From Nitrobacter sp. 62-13 (GTDB taxonomy: Bacteria > Pseudomonadota > Alphaproteobacteria > Rhizobiales > Xanthobacteraceae), in the NCBI RefSeq assembly GCF_001896955.1, contig NZ_MKRN01000197.1, forward strand, positions 27,977-83,221: a stretch of DNA of 55,245 nucleotides. Reading direction: 5' to 3'. This document shows, in pieces, positions 7,930 to 17,701 of this stretch (positions are counted from its first letter, which is position 1; the number at the start of each line of letters is the position of its first letter). The notes under the pieces are model-generated. The model ran no database searches. It was not told where the DNA came from and saw nothing but the letters and a program-made list of their open reading frames with translations. Position numbers and translations under genes: made by a program.

Positions 7930-10230
7930 ATGACTAGCGCAGACACGCGGGGCCCATCCCACGATCCGTCATTTGCCGAGCCGCGCGGCTGGACCCCGCG
8001 TCGGCTGCTGGCCGCGGTTGCGATCGGCCTCGCGCTATTGTCTGCTTTCCTGACCTTCGTGGTTCTGGTCGGCCTCACGCCGATCGAGCCGACCCACCGG
8101 GTCGTCGTCACCTTTCTGCTGATCGACGCCGGCGCCATTCTTCTGCTCGTCGTCATCATCGCCCGCGAAGTCTGGCAGGTGGTTCAGGCGCGCCGGCGCG
8201 GTCGCGCCGCAGCGAAGCTTCATATCCAGATTGTCAGCCTGTTCTCGGTGATCGCCGTGTTGCCGGCGGTCCTGGTCTCGGTGGTGGCCAACATCACCAT
8301 CGATCGCGGCCTCGATCGTCTGTTTTCGGGTCCGACCAAGGAGGTCATCCAGAACTCGCTGATTGTCGCCAATGCCTATCTGCACGAGCACGCTCAGCTC
8401 ATCCGTGGCGATATCATCGGCATGGCCAACGATATCTCGAACGCGCGGCCGTTGTACGATCAGGACCGAGCGACATTCATGCAGCTCCTGACCTCGAACG
8501 CGAAGGCCCGCAACCTGCCGGGCGCGATGCTCATTGACAAGGACGGGAATGCGCTGGTGTCTGCGCAAACCGGCATCGAGCGGACCTACACCACGCCCAA
8601 TCCGGATTTCCTCAAGGACGTCGGGGAGGACGAACCGCAGATCGCGGTCTTTCCGGAGGCGAACTATGTCGCCGCCGTCATCCGGCTTCGTGCGTTCGAC
8701 GATAAATTTCTTTATGTGGCGCGCCTGCTCGATCCTCATGTCGTCGCGCAGCTGAAACAGACCGAGGCGAGCGTGGCCGAATACGCCACGATCGAGGCCC
8801 GGCGCCTCGGCATCCAGGTGGCGTTCGCACTGATGTTCGCGGTGATCGCGCTGACGATCCTGATGGCGTCGGTTCTGCTGGGCCTGAATTTTGCCGACCG
8901 CTTCGTCGCGCCCGTCCGTCGCTTGATGAATGCAGCCAATGTCGTGTCCACCGGCGACCTGAACGTACAGGTGCCCGTCCTCAAATCTGAAGGAGATCTC
9001 GCCCGGCTCGGCGAAACCTTCAACAAGATGACGGCCGAGCTGCGCACTCAACGCGACGAACTCGTCAGTGCGAGCGGCCTGATCGACAGCCGGCGGCGCT
9101 TCATAGAGGCCGTGCTGTCGTCGGCAAGCGCTGGCATCATCGGCGTTGACGGCGCCAACACCATTGGCGTCCTCAACCGTTCGGCGGAGAAATTGATCGG
9201 CCATTCCGAATCGGAAACGCTGGGGCACCCGCTGTCCGAAGTGATTCCGGAGCTGAACGATCTCATGCGCTCGGCGAGGGAAGGGACCCAGCAGCTGGTG
9301 CAGGGCCAGATCACCATCAACCGGGACGGTAACGAGCGCAACATTTCGGTGCGTGTCAGCGCCGAGCAAACCGGTCAATCGCGCGACAGCTATATCGTCA
9401 CGCTGGACGACATCACCGAACTCGTGACCGCGCAGCGCACGTCAGCATGGGGCGACGTGGCCCGCCGGATCGCGCATGAGATCAAGAATCCGTTGACCCC
9501 GATCCAGCTTTCCGCCGAGCGCATCCGCCGCAAATTCGGCAAGGTGATCACCGACGACAAGCCGATCTTCGAGCAGTGCACCGATACGATCGTGCGCCAG
9601 GTCGAGGACATCAGGCGGATGGTCGACGAGTTCTCGCGTTTTGCGCGGATGCCGAAACCGGTGATGGAAGGAGAAGACGTCGCCGATACGGTACGTCAGG
9701 CGGTGTTCCTCATGCGAGTCGGGCATCCCGAAATCGACATCGAGGCCGACATCAAACACGATCCGATGCGCGCCCAGTTTGACCGGCGACTGATCTCTCA
9801 GGCGCTGACCAACATCATCAAGAACGCGGCCGAGGCCATCGACGCGGTCCCCCCGGAAATACTGGGAAAAGGACGGATCGACGTTATTGCCGCGCAGGAG
9901 GGCGATGACGTCGTTATCGACGTCATCGATAACGGCATCGGCCTGCCGAAAGTTGCACGCGCGCGGTTGCTGGAGCCCTACGTCACCACGCGCGAGAAGG
10001 GCACCGGTCTCGGCCTCGCGATCGTGGGGCGCGTGCTGGAAGATCACGGTGGAAAACTCGAACTCAACGACGCCTCCGCCATAAGACCGGGAGCACGCGG
10101 AGCCTGGATGCGATTGCGGTTTGCGGTGTCCGGACGCGCGAAAGGTGAAACCAACGAGGGCGACGGAGCGACTAGCGCCGATACGTCGACCGGCGATGAA
10201 ACGAAAGCAGAGGTTGCAAGCGGCAACTGA
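7930..10230 (+). CDS. ntrY: Membrane sensor histidine kinase NtrY
   Basis: 766-residue sensor kinase of the NtrYX pair, linked to nitrogen metabolism, redox sensing and envelope functions in alphaproteobacteria. Hydrophobic segments near residues 27-50, 57-80 and 96-118 and a later one near 295-320 frame a periplasmic region. Then come a HAMP linker (RFVAPVRRLMNAANVVSTGDL), a PAS domain (ASAGIIGVDGANTI), the HisKA motif [19 protein letters not shown] with His516, and ATPase boxes NIIKNAAEAI, DNGIGLP and GTGLGLAIVG. It ends in a Thr/Glu-rich tail. ntrX follows 17 bases later. Confidence 0.96.
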   Translation: MTSADTRGPSHDPSFAEPRGWTPRRLLAAVAIGLALLSAFLTFVVLVGLTPIEPTHRVVVTFLLIDAGAILLLVVIIAREVWQVVQARRRGRAAAKLHIQIVSLFSVIAVLPAVLVSVVANITIDRGLDRLFSGPTKEVIQNSLIVANAYLHEHAQLIRGDIIGMANDISNARPLYDQDRATFMQLLTSNAKARNLPGAMLIDKDGNALVSAQTGIERTYTTPNPDFLKDVGEDEPQIAVFPEANYVAAVIRLRAFDDKFLYVARLLDPHVVAQLKQTEASVAEYATIEARRLGIQVAFALMFAVIALTILMASVLLGLNFADRFVAPVRRLMNAANVVSTGDLNVQVPVLKSEGDLARLGETFNKMTAELRTQRDELVSASGLIDSRRRFIEAVLSSASAGIIGVDGANTIGVLNRSAEKLIGHSESETLGHPLSEVIPELNDLMRSAREGTQQLVQGQITINRDGNERNISVRVSAEQTGQSRDSYIVTLDDITELVTAQRTSAWGDVARRIAHEIKNPLTPIQLSAERIRRKFGKVITDDKPIFEQCTDTIVRQVEDIRRMVDEFSRFARMPKPVMEGEDVADTVRQAVFLMRVGHPEIDIEADIKHDPMRAQFDRRLISQALTNIIKNAAEAIDAVPPEILGKGRIDVIAAQEGDDVVIDVIDNGIGLPKVARARLLEPYVTTREKGTGLGLAIVGRVLEDHGGKLELNDASAIRPGARGAWMRLRFAVSGRAKGETNEGDGATSADTSTGDETKAEVASGN

Positions 10231-10247
10231 CGAGGCGGATCCAATCC

Positions 10248-11618
10248 ATGGCACACGATATTCTGATAGTGGACGACGAGGCGGATATTCGCGATCTCGT
10301 TGCAGGCATCCTGGAAGACGAGGGTTTCACGACCCGAACCGCGCGCAACAGCGATGAGGCGCTTGCAGAGGTTTCAAGCCGGCGTCCGCACATGGTGTTC
10401 CTCGATATCTGGCTGCAAGGAAGCAAGCTCGACGGACTGCAACTGCTCGAAATGATCAAGCAGGACAGTCCCGACATGCCGGTGGTCATGATCTCCGGCC
10501 ACGGCAACATTGAAACGGCCGTCGCGGCGATCAAGCGCGGCGCCTATGATTTTATCGAAAAGCCGTTCAAGTCCGATCGTTTGATTCTGGTGGCGACGCG
10601 TGCGCTCGAAACCTCGCGCCTCAAGCGCGAGGTCAGGGAATTGAAGCAGCTCGCACCGGCGGCCGGTACGCTTATCGGCCGTTCGCCTTGCATGAACCAG
10701 CTTCGGCAGACTATCGAGCGTGCAGCGAAGGCCAACAGCCGGATCTTGATCGTCGGTCCCTCTGGGTCCGGCAAGGAACTGGCTGCGCGAACGCTTCACA
10801 ATCAGTCGAGCCGCTCGGAGGGACCGTTCGTCGTCATCAACGCGGCGGCGATTACGCCGGAGCGAATGGAATTCGAACTGTTCGGCATCGAACAGACCGA
10901 CGGCCAGCAGCCTCGCAAGACAGGAGCGCTGGAAGAAGCGCACGGCGGGACGCTGTTCATCGACGAAATCGGCGATATGCCGCGCGAGACTCAAAACAAG
11001 ATCATGCGCGTTCTGGTCGATCAGACTTTCCAGCGCTCCGGTGGGGTGAACAAGATCAAGGTCGATGTCCGCATCATTTCGTCGACGGCGCGAAATCTGG
11101 AGGAGGAGATCGCCGCGGGACATTTCCGCGAGGATCTCTATCATCGTCTGTCGGTCGTGCCGATCCGGGTTCCGCCGCTCTCCGAGCGTCGCGAGGACAT
11201 TCCCGAGCTGATCGAATTTTTCATGGATCATATCTCTACCGCGAGCGGGCTGCCCAAGCGCAGGATCGGCGACGACGCGATGGCCGTACTGCAATCCCAC
11301 ATCTGGCCTGGCAATGTCCGGCAGCTTCGGAACAACGTCGAGCGCGTGATGATCCTGGCCGGCGGCGGACCGGAAGTGATCATCACCGCGGATATGCTGC
11401 CTCAGGATGTCGGCTCGATGGTTCCGGCGATGCCGACCGGCATCAACGGCGAGCACATCATGGGTCTGCCGCTGCGGGAGGCTCGCGAGGTGTTCGAGCG
11501 CGACTATCTGATCGCCCAGATCAGCCGCTTCTCCAACAATATCTCGCGGACAGCGGAGTTCGTCGGCATGGAGCGCTCGGCGCTGCATCGCAAGCTCAAG
11601 GCGCTCGGCGTCAGCTAG
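10248..11618 (+). CDS. ntrX: Response regulator NtrX
   Basis: 456-residue partner of NtrY. The receiver domain has DDE at 9-11 and phospho-acceptor Asp53 (VFLDIW). The AAA+ domain has Walker A GPSGSGKE and Walker B TLFIDEIGDM, and a C-terminal Fis-type helix is present (NISRTAEFVGMERSALHRK). The sigma-54 loop GAFTGA is missing: the corresponding stretch reads ELFGIEQTDG...RKTGALEEAHGG. That loss is a known feature of alphaproteobacterial NtrX and implies it does not activate sigma-54 in the usual way. Its TAG stop directly abuts the ATG of the aminotransferase gene. Confidence 0.96.
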   Translation: MAHDILIVDDEADIRDLVAGILEDEGFTTRTARNSDEALAEVSSRRPHMVFLDIWLQGSKLDGLQLLEMIKQDSPDMPVVMISGHGNIETAVAAIKRGAYDFIEKPFKSDRLILVATRALETSRLKREVRELKQLAPAAGTLIGRSPCMNQLRQTIERAAKANSRILIVGPSGSGKELAARTLHNQSSRSEGPFVVINAAAITPERMEFELFGIEQTDGQQPRKTGALEEAHGGTLFIDEIGDMPRETQNKIMRVLVDQTFQRSGGVNKIKVDVRIISSTARNLEEEIAAGHFREDLYHRLSVVPIRVPPLSERREDIPELIEFFMDHISTASGLPKRRIGDDAMAVLQSHIWPGNVRQLRNNVERVMILAGGGPEVIITADMLPQDVGSMVPAMPTGINGEHIMGLPLREAREVFERDYLIAQISRFSNNISRTAEFVGMERSALHRKLKALGVS

Positions 11619-12476
11619 ATGTCGCGAATTGCTTACGTCAACGGCCGCTATCGCAATCTGCGCGACGCCTGCGTCAACGTCGAGGATCGCGGCTATCAGT
11701 TCGCGGATGGCGTTTATGAAGTCTGCGAAGTGCGCGGACGAAAGCTGGTGGATTTTCCCCGGCACATGGCGCGGTTGCAGCGATCGTTGCGCGAATTGCG
11801 GATCGCCGAGCCGATGCCCCTGTCGGCGCTCGGCATCGTCATGCGCGAGGTCGTGCGACGCAACCGCGTGATCTACGGGCTGGTCTATCTGCAGGTGACC
11901 CGTGGCGTGGCGCGGCGCGATCATGCGTTTCCGCCGACTACGGTAAAGCCGAGCATCGTCGTAACGGCGCGGCCGCTCAACTACGCGAAGAACCAGCAAA
12001 CCGCTGCTAACGGCATCAAGGTCGTCACCGTGCCCGAAAATCGCTGGCCCCGGGTGGACATCAAATCGGTATCGCTGCTGCCCAATGTGCTGGCAAAGCA
12101 GGAAGCGCGTGAAAAGGGGGCTTACGAGGCCTGGTACGTCGGGAGCGACGGATTCATCACCGAGGGCGCCTCGAGCAACGCCTGGATCGTGACGAAAGAT
12201 GGCCGGGTCGTCACCCGTTCCGCCGAGAGCGGCATTCTGGCGGGCATCACCCGGGCCGTCCTCATGGAGGTCATGGAAGCACTTCAGATCAGGCTGGAGG
12301 AGCGTCCGTTCACGCCGGCGGAAGCGCGCGAGGCCGCGGAGGCCTTCGTCACCTCGGCCTCACAGATCGTCATGCCCGTCGTGGCGATCGACGGTCAGAT
12401 CGTGGGAAATGGCCGCCCGGGCGCCGTTGCCAGGCGGCTGCGGGAAGAATTTCACCGCTTTTCAGCATTTTCCTGA
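11619..12476 (+). CDS. dat: D-amino-acid (D-alanine) aminotransferase, class IV
   Basis: Fold-type IV PLP enzyme of 285 residues. It resembles D-amino-acid transaminase: early GYQFADGVYE, the PLP-lysine region RVDIKSVSLLPNVLAKQEA, and the phosphate-binding ITEGASSNAWIV and SGILAGITRAV. It would interconvert D-alanine and D-glutamate with their 2-oxoacids, feeding peptidoglycan precursors. Branched-chain or aminodeoxychorismate lyase activity cannot be excluded from sequence alone. It begins immediately after the ntrX stop, so it is almost certainly in the same transcript. This position between ntrX and hfq is seen in related genomes. Confidence 0.88.
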   Translation: MSRIAYVNGRYRNLRDACVNVEDRGYQFADGVYEVCEVRGRKLVDFPRHMARLQRSLRELRIAEPMPLSALGIVMREVVRRNRVIYGLVYLQVTRGVARRDHAFPPTTVKPSIVVTARPLNYAKNQQTAANGIKVVTVPENRWPRVDIKSVSLLPNVLAKQEAREKGAYEAWYVGSDGFITEGASSNAWIVTKDGRVVTRSAESGILAGITRAVLMEVMEALQIRLEERPFTPAEAREAAEAFVTSASQIVMPVVAIDGQIVGNGRPGAVARRLREEFHRFSAFS

Positions 12477-12584
12477 TTGTTTTTGCCCATCCGGGCGAAC
12501 CCGCGGCCCGAACCGGCTTGCCTAACCTCATGCTCTGCCTTCTAATCAAAAGCGCCGGGTCTCACGAGGAGGATCTCAGAGGGG

Positions 12585-12599
12585 TCCTGGCGGCCAGGA
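12585..12599 (+). other. Small hairpin in the hfq leader
   Basis: TCCTGG-CGG-CCAGGA, a six-base-pair stem with a three-base loop, 63 bases before the hfq ATG. It is not followed by a T tract, so it is not a standard terminator. It may shape the 5' leader. Whether it affects hfq expression is unknown. Confidence 0.3.
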
Positions 12600-12662
12600 G
12601 ACGCTCCGGGGAGAGCTGTGTCCGGTTCCAAAAGAACAAAACGAAACTGCGGGATAATAAAA

Positions 12663-12911
12663 ATGGCGATAGACCGCGCACAAAACCTTCAGGACACCTT
12701 CCTCAACCACGTTCGAAAGACCAAGACGCCCTTGACCATCTTTCTGGTGAACGGAGTCAAGCTGCAGGGAATTGTCACCTGGTTCGACAATTTCTGCCTG
12801 TTGCTCAGGCGGGACGGTCATTCGCAGCTTGTTTACAAACACGCAATTTCGACCATCATGCCGGGCGCTCCGATCCAGTTATTCGAAGGCGGCGAGGACG
12901 CTCCGCTTTGA
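12663..12911 (+). CDS. hfq: RNA chaperone Hfq
   Basis: 82-residue Sm-like protein that forms a hexameric ring and pairs small RNAs with mRNAs. The Sm1 motif ([23 protein letters not shown]) and Sm2 motif ([12 protein letters not shown]) are intact, including the distal- and proximal-face residues Q (NLQDTF) and YKHAIST. The tail is short and acidic ([10 protein letters not shown]). The ATG at 12663 gives the canonical [10 protein letters not shown] start; an upstream in-frame start has no support. hflX follows, as in many proteobacteria. Confidence 0.98.
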
Positions 12912-12931
12912 GCAATATGAAAGTTTCCTGA

Positions 12932-14314
12932 TTGGAACCCCGGCATCCCGAGGGGGGCATCGACCGTTCAGGGCCGATGCAGGGCAAACCGACCGGGCGG
13001 GCGATTGTTATCGGCCCTTATCTGCGGATGCGGCGCACTGATGCCGACGTGCCGCAGGGAGGACATGCCCTGCGCGATACCGCTGCCCGGCTGGATGAGG
13101 CTGCCGGCCTCGCGCGCGCGATCGATCTCGAGGTTGCCAAGGCGATCATCGCGCCGGTCAACCAGATCAGACCCGCGACATATCTCGGCAAGGGCAAGGT
13201 CGAGGAATTCACCGGCCTGATCACCGCCGAAGGCGCCGATCTCGTGGTGATGGATTGCGCGCTGTCGCCGATCCAGCAGCGCAATCTGGAAAAAGCCTGG
13301 AGCACGAAGGTGCTCGACCGGACCGGCCTGATCCTCGAAATTTTCGGGCGCCGAGCCAAGACGAAGGAGGGCGCGCTGCAGGTCGAACTTGCCCACCTCA
13401 ATTACCAGCGCAGCCGCCTGGTGCGGTCCTGGACCCATCTCGAACGGCAGCGCGGCGGTTTCGGCTTCATGGGGGGACCCGGCGAAACCCAGATCGAGGC
13501 CGACCGCCGCCTGATCGGCGACCGCATCACGCGGCTGGAGAACGAACTGAAGAAGGTGCAGGCGACGCGGCGGCTGCATCGCGCCGGGCGGAAGCGCGTG
13601 CCTTATCGCGTGGTCGCGCTGGTCGGTTATACCAATGCCGGGAAGTCGACGCTGTTCAACCGGATGACGCGCGCAGACGTCCAGGCCGCCGACATGCTGT
13701 TCGCGACCCTCGATCCGACGCTACGTGCGCTGACGCTGCCGCATGGCGGCAAGGCCATGCTGTCGGACACCGTCGGCTTCATATCCAATCTGCCGACCCA
13801 GCTTGTCGCTGCGTTTCGCGCGACGCTGGAAGAGGTGATGGAGGCGGATGTTATTCTCCATGTTCGCGACATTTCGCACGAAGACGCGGAGGCGCAGCAG
13901 CACGATGTCGAGGCTGTGCTGCGTCAGCTCGGCATCGATCCGGAACACGGAGTCCGTATTCTCGAAGTCTGGAACAAGATCGATCGCTTCGACGCGGATC
14001 AGCGCAAAAATCTGCAAAACATCGTGGCGCGCCGCTCGACCGAAGTGCCGTGCTTCCTCGTCTCCGCCGCAACCGGCGAGGGACTCGATAAGCTGCTGGC
14101 GGCGATCGAGGACCGTCTCGCGGCGACCCGAACCACGCTGGACCTGTCGGTCGATGCTTCCGACGGTGCGGCGATCAGTTGGCTGCACCGCAATTCCGAG
14201 GTACTCGCCAAGGAACTGCGCGACGGCCGTTACGACATGACCGTCCGCGTCGATGAGACCAAGCGCGACATTCTCGTCAACCGCTACGCCGCGATACCGC
14301 ACCCGCTTGGATGA
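12932..14314 (+). CDS. hflX: Ribosome-associated GTPase HflX
   Basis: 460-residue GTPase that splits or rescues stalled ribosomes. The N-terminal HflX domain (TYLGKGKVEEF, VVMDCALSPIQQRNLE, and the Gly-rich GGFGFMGGPGETQIE) is followed by the G domain with G1 GYTNAGKST, G3 DTVGF and G4 NKID. A TTG at 12932 gives the longest form; an ATG at 12977 behind an AGGG is a reasonable alternative. It lies 20 bases after hfq, the classic hfq-hflX arrangement. The first residues (MEPRHPEGG) are poorly conserved, so the start is uncertain. Confidence 0.94.
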   Translation: MEPRHPEGGIDRSGPMQGKPTGRAIVIGPYLRMRRTDADVPQGGHALRDTAARLDEAAGLARAIDLEVAKAIIAPVNQIRPATYLGKGKVEEFTGLITAEGADLVVMDCALSPIQQRNLEKAWSTKVLDRTGLILEIFGRRAKTKEGALQVELAHLNYQRSRLVRSWTHLERQRGGFGFMGGPGETQIEADRRLIGDRITRLENELKKVQATRRLHRAGRKRVPYRVVALVGYTNAGKSTLFNRMTRADVQAADMLFATLDPTLRALTLPHGGKAMLSDTVGFISNLPTQLVAAFRATLEEVMEADVILHVRDISHEDAEAQQHDVEAVLRQLGIDPEHGVRILEVWNKIDRFDADQRKNLQNIVARRSTEVPCFLVSAATGEGLDKLLAAIEDRLAATRTTLDLSVDASDGAAISWLHRNSEVLAKELRDGRYDMTVRVDETKRDILVNRYAAIPHPLG

Positions 14315-14424
14315 GATGCGTAGTCCCGCCGCTCCCGCAAGGCCGGCCCGCGCTGGACGGACTTGACCGGCAAGGTGGCGCATTATTCGATGCGATCTAA
14401 ATCATCGCAGGAAACTCCCAGGAG

Positions 14425-15867
14425 ATGCCCGTGAGCTATCAGAACACATCGCTGCTGATCGACGGCAAATGGCGTCCCGGTGCATCCGGAAAAACCCTCG
14501 CCGTGCTCAACCCTGCTACCGAGGAACAGATCGGCACGGTAGCTCACGCCGATCGCTCTGATCTCGATGAGGCTCTCGCCGCAGCCGAGAAGGGCTTCAA
14601 GGTCTGGCGAGCGGTCGCGCCTTTCGAGCGCGGCAAGATCATGCGAAAGGCGGCCGGCTTGCTGCGCGAGCGCGCCGACAGCATCGCAACGCTGATGACG
14701 ATGGAACAGGGCAAGGTTTTCGCCGAGGCCAGAATCGAGACGCTGGTGGCGGCCGACGTTATCGAATGGTTCGCAGAAGAGTCCCGTCGTGCCTATGGCC
14801 GGGTGATTCCGGCGCGCGGTCCCGGCATCTACCAGATCGCGATCAAGGAGCCGGTCGGACCGGTTGCTGCCTTCACGCCGTGGAATTTCCCGATCAATCA
14901 GGTCTGCCGCAAGCTGTCGGCCGCGCTTGCTGCCGGCTGCTCGATCATCGTCAAGGCTCCAGAGGAGACGCCGGCGTCTCCGGCCGAACTGCTGCGGGCG
15001 TTCGTCGATGCAGGCGTGCCTGATGGAGTCATCAATCTCGTGTTCGGCGTGCCAGCCGAAATCTCCGAATATCTGATCCCGCATCCGGTCATCAGGAAGA
15101 TGTCCTTCACCGGCTCGACAGCGGTCGGCAAGCAACTCGCCGCGCTCGCCGGTCAGCACATGAAGCGCGCGACGATGGAGCTTGGCGGCCATGCGCCGGC
15201 CATCGTGTTCAACGATGCCGATATCGCAGGCGCGGTGAAGATCATCGCCGGTGCCAAGTTCCGCAACGCCGGCCAGGTCTGCATCGCGCCGACACGGCTT
15301 CTGGTGCAGGACAAGGTCTACAAGGATTTTGTCGGCAAGTTCACGGAGGCCGCCAAGGCGATCAAGGTCGGCAACGGACTCGACGCCGATTCAAAGATGG
15401 GCTCGTTGGCGAACGCGCGTCGCGTCGCCGCAGTCGAGGGCTTTGTGCAGGACGCGATCGGCAAGGGCGGCCAACTCGCTGCCGGCGGACATCGCATCGG
15501 CAACAAGGGTTACTTTTTCGAGCCGACGGTCGTGACCGACGTGCCAAAGGATGCCCGCGCCATGAACGAGGAGCCCTTCGGCCCGCTGGCGTTGATCTCG
15601 CCCTTCTCGACCTTCGACGAAGCCGCAGAGGAGGCGAACCGCCTGCCGTATGGGCTCGCGTCCTACGCCTTCACAAGTTCGACCAGGACCGCGACCGCGA
15701 TTGGCGCAGAGATCGAGAGCGGCATGGTGGCTATAAATAACGTCGGTCTGGCTTTGCCGGAAAACCCGTTCGGAGGCGTCAAGGATTCCGGCTACGGCTC
15801 CGAGGGTGGCATCGAGGCCATGGAGGCTTACCTCATCACCAAGTTCATCAGCCAGACGGGAGTGTGA
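14425..15867 (+). CDS. gabD: NAD(P)-dependent succinate-semialdehyde dehydrogenase
   Basis: 480-residue aldehyde dehydrogenase. It contains [12 protein letters not shown] (cofactor binding), the catalytic Glu in MELGGHAP and the catalytic Cys in NAGQVCIAP. The overall pattern ([43 protein letters not shown]) fits the GabD/succinate-semialdehyde branch, which completes 4-aminobutyrate breakdown to succinate. A related semialdehyde such as glutarate semialdehyde remains possible. It lies apart from its neighbours, with 110 bases upstream, and converges on mazG. Confidence 0.88.
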   Translation: MPVSYQNTSLLIDGKWRPGASGKTLAVLNPATEEQIGTVAHADRSDLDEALAAAEKGFKVWRAVAPFERGKIMRKAAGLLRERADSIATLMTMEQGKVFAEARIETLVAADVIEWFAEESRRAYGRVIPARGPGIYQIAIKEPVGPVAAFTPWNFPINQVCRKLSAALAAGCSIIVKAPEETPASPAELLRAFVDAGVPDGVINLVFGVPAEISEYLIPHPVIRKMSFTGSTAVGKQLAALAGQHMKRATMELGGHAPAIVFNDADIAGAVKIIAGAKFRNAGQVCIAPTRLLVQDKVYKDFVGKFTEAAKAIKVGNGLDADSKMGSLANARRVAAVEGFVQDAIGKGGQLAAGGHRIGNKGYFFEPTVVTDVPKDARAMNEEPFGPLALISPFSTFDEAAEEANRLPYGLASYAFTSSTRTATAIGAEIESGMVAINNVGLALPENPFGGVKDSGYGSEGGIEAMEAYLITKFISQTGV

Positions 15868-15890
15868 GCGAGGCCCGTCACTCTGAATGC

Positions 15891-16712
15891 TTAAACCTGT
15901 TCCCGGGCTTTGGCCTCATTCCATAATGCGTCCATCTCGGCGAGAGACGCATCCTCCAGCGAGCGGCCCTTCGCGATAAGGGTCTGTTCGATATAGGCGA
16001 AGCGCCGCTCGAATTTCGTGTTCGCTCCGCGCAGCGCCATTTCAGGATCGGCGTCGACATGACGCGCGAGATTGACCAGCGCGAACATCAGATCGCCGGT
16101 CTCAGACGCGATGTCGGCTTTGTCGCCGCGATCCAGCGCAGCTTCGATCTCGTCGGCTTCCTCGCGGATTTTGGCGAGCACGGCGCGGGGATCGTTCCAG
16201 TCGAACCCGACGGTTGAAGCCTTCCACTGCAAGGCTATTGCGCGCGCCAACGCGGGCTGTCCGGCCTTGATGCCCGCGAGCAGGCCAGAGGCGAGCGCTT
16301 CTTTCATCGGTTTGCGCGCGGCGCGTTCAGCCTTTTCTTCCGCCTTGATGCGTTCCCATGTTCCCTTCACGTCCGATGGTGCGATGACGCCTGAACTGTC
16401 GGGAAAGACATGCGGGTGCCGCCGGATCATCTTGCGTGTGATGGCTTCGACCACATCGCCGAATGAAAAAGCATCCTGCTCCTCCGCCATGCGCGCGTGA
16501 AAGACCACCTGCAACAGCAGATCGCCGAGTTCGTCGCAGAGATCGACCAGATCATTACGCGCGATCGCCTCCGCGACCTCATAGGATTCTTCGATGGTGT
16601 AGGGCGCGATGGTTGCGAACGTCTGTTCCAGATCCCACGGGCAGCCGGTGCCGGGCGTTCTCAGTTGCGCCATGATTTCGATCAGGCGTGAAATATCGCG
16701 GGAAGGGGACAT
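15891..16712 (-). CDS. mazG: Nucleoside triphosphate pyrophosphohydrolase MazG
   Basis: 273-residue all-alpha NTP pyrophosphohydrolase with two tandem MazG domains. The first has [27 protein letters not shown] and the metal-binding [18 protein letters not shown]. The second has [13 protein letters not shown] followed by [15 protein letters not shown]. The EExxE and ExxD metal sites are present in both. It removes non-canonical NTPs and affects ppGpp responses in E. coli. It is divergent from queC and ends head-on against gabD. Confidence 0.95.
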   Translation of the reverse strand: MSPSRDISRLIEIMAQLRTPGTGCPWDLEQTFATIAPYTIEESYEVAEAIARNDLVDLCDELGDLLLQVVFHARMAEEQDAFSFGDVVEAITRKMIRRHPHVFPDSSGVIAPSDVKGTWERIKAEEKAERAARKPMKEALASGLLAGIKAGQPALARAIALQWKASTVGFDWNDPRAVLAKIREEADEIEAALDRGDKADIASETGDLMFALVNLARHVDADPEMALRGANTKFERRFAYIEQTLIAKGRSLEDASLAEMDALWNEAKAREQV

Positions 16713-16825
16713 CGGCTCACCGGTATCGAGGAGGTTCGCTTTCTCTATGCCGCAAGCCGCGGCGCGCTCCCAGCAAAAATCGTATTATGAGGCAGGCAAT
16801 CCCCACTGATTGGCGCGTAAAGGCG

Positions 16826-17563
16826 ATGGGTGCTATTGACGTCGTCATGATCCAACAGTCGGACTCTCGAACCGCATTAGTGCTGTTTTCCGGAGGACAG
16901 GACTCCGCGACCTGCCTCGCCTGGGCGCTGCGCCGTTTCGCGCGGGTCGAGACGCTGGGTTTCGACTACGGCCAGCGCCACGTCATCGAACTCCAGTGCC
17001 GCGATAACCTGCTCGCGGGCATAAGGTCGTTGCATCCGGACTGGACCGGGAAGCTCGGCGAAAACCATACGCTTGCCGTTCCGACGCTCGCGGAGATTTC
17101 CGACACGGCGCTGACCCGCAACGTCGCGATCGAAATGGGCGAGGACGGACTGCCCAATACATTCGTGCCCGGCCGCAATCTCGTGTTCCTGACTTTCGCG
17201 GCGGCGCTGGCCTACCGGCGCGGTATCTCCGATATCGTCGGCGGCATGTGCGAGACCGATTACTCCGGCTATCCGGATTGCCGCGACGACACCATCAAGG
17301 CGCTGCAAACCGCGCTTAATCTCGGGATGGGCAAACAGTTCGAACTGCACACACCCCTGATGTGGCTCGACAAGGCAGCGACCTGGTCGCTTGCGCATGA
17401 ACTTGGCGGTTCAGGACTTATTGATCTGATCCGCGAGCACTCGCATACCTGTTATCTCGGCGAACGCGGCGTGCGACACGACTGGGGCTATGGCTGCGGC
17501 GAGTGCCCGGCGTGCCGCCTGCGCGCAAAAGGCTGGCGCGAATATGCGGCGCGGACGGCTTGA
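16826..17563 (+). CDS. queC: 7-cyano-7-deazaguanine synthase QueC
   Basis: 245-residue ATP-dependent enzyme converting 7-carboxy-7-deazaguanine to preQ0 for queuosine biosynthesis. The PP-loop [16 protein letters not shown] is near the N-terminus, the central [10 protein letters not shown] segment is present, and the zinc site is visible near the C-terminus ([12 protein letters not shown]). The ATG at 16826 with an AAAGG just before it is preferred; another ATG lies at 16847. Longer in-frame readings would run into the mazG promoter. No other queuosine gene is nearby. Confidence 0.95.
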   Translation: MGAIDVVMIQQSDSRTALVLFSGGQDSATCLAWALRRFARVETLGFDYGQRHVIELQCRDNLLAGIRSLHPDWTGKLGENHTLAVPTLAEISDTALTRNVAIEMGEDGLPNTFVPGRNLVFLTFAAALAYRRGISDIVGGMCETDYSGYPDCRDDTIKALQTALNLGMGKQFELHTPLMWLDKAATWSLAHELGGSGLIDLIREHSHTCYLGERGVRHDWGYGCGECPACRLRAKGWREYAARTA

Positions 17564-17701
17564 GAAAACTCTTCTGGCGGACATGGCGGCAGCTCATTTT
17601 CCCGCGCAGCGACCAGCCTATCCTCCTCGCGACCCGTCGGACGTGTTATAGTGTTGCAGTCGACTCGAGAGGCGCGGGCGTGTTAGACAAACATCGCTGG
17701 C

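Noticed and set aside
8035-9378. A 447-codon antisense frame over ntrY
   Set aside because: Shadow of ntrY; low-complexity, His/Arg/Asp-rich product.
10374-11999. A 541-codon antisense frame over ntrX and dat
   Set aside because: Shadow of well-supported genes; His/Arg/Asp-rich product without domains.
17650-17670. GTGTTATAGTGTTGC before the metal operon as a metal-regulator site
   Set aside because: It has a direct GTGTT repeat and a TATAGT-like -10, but no dyad symmetry or known box that I can name.
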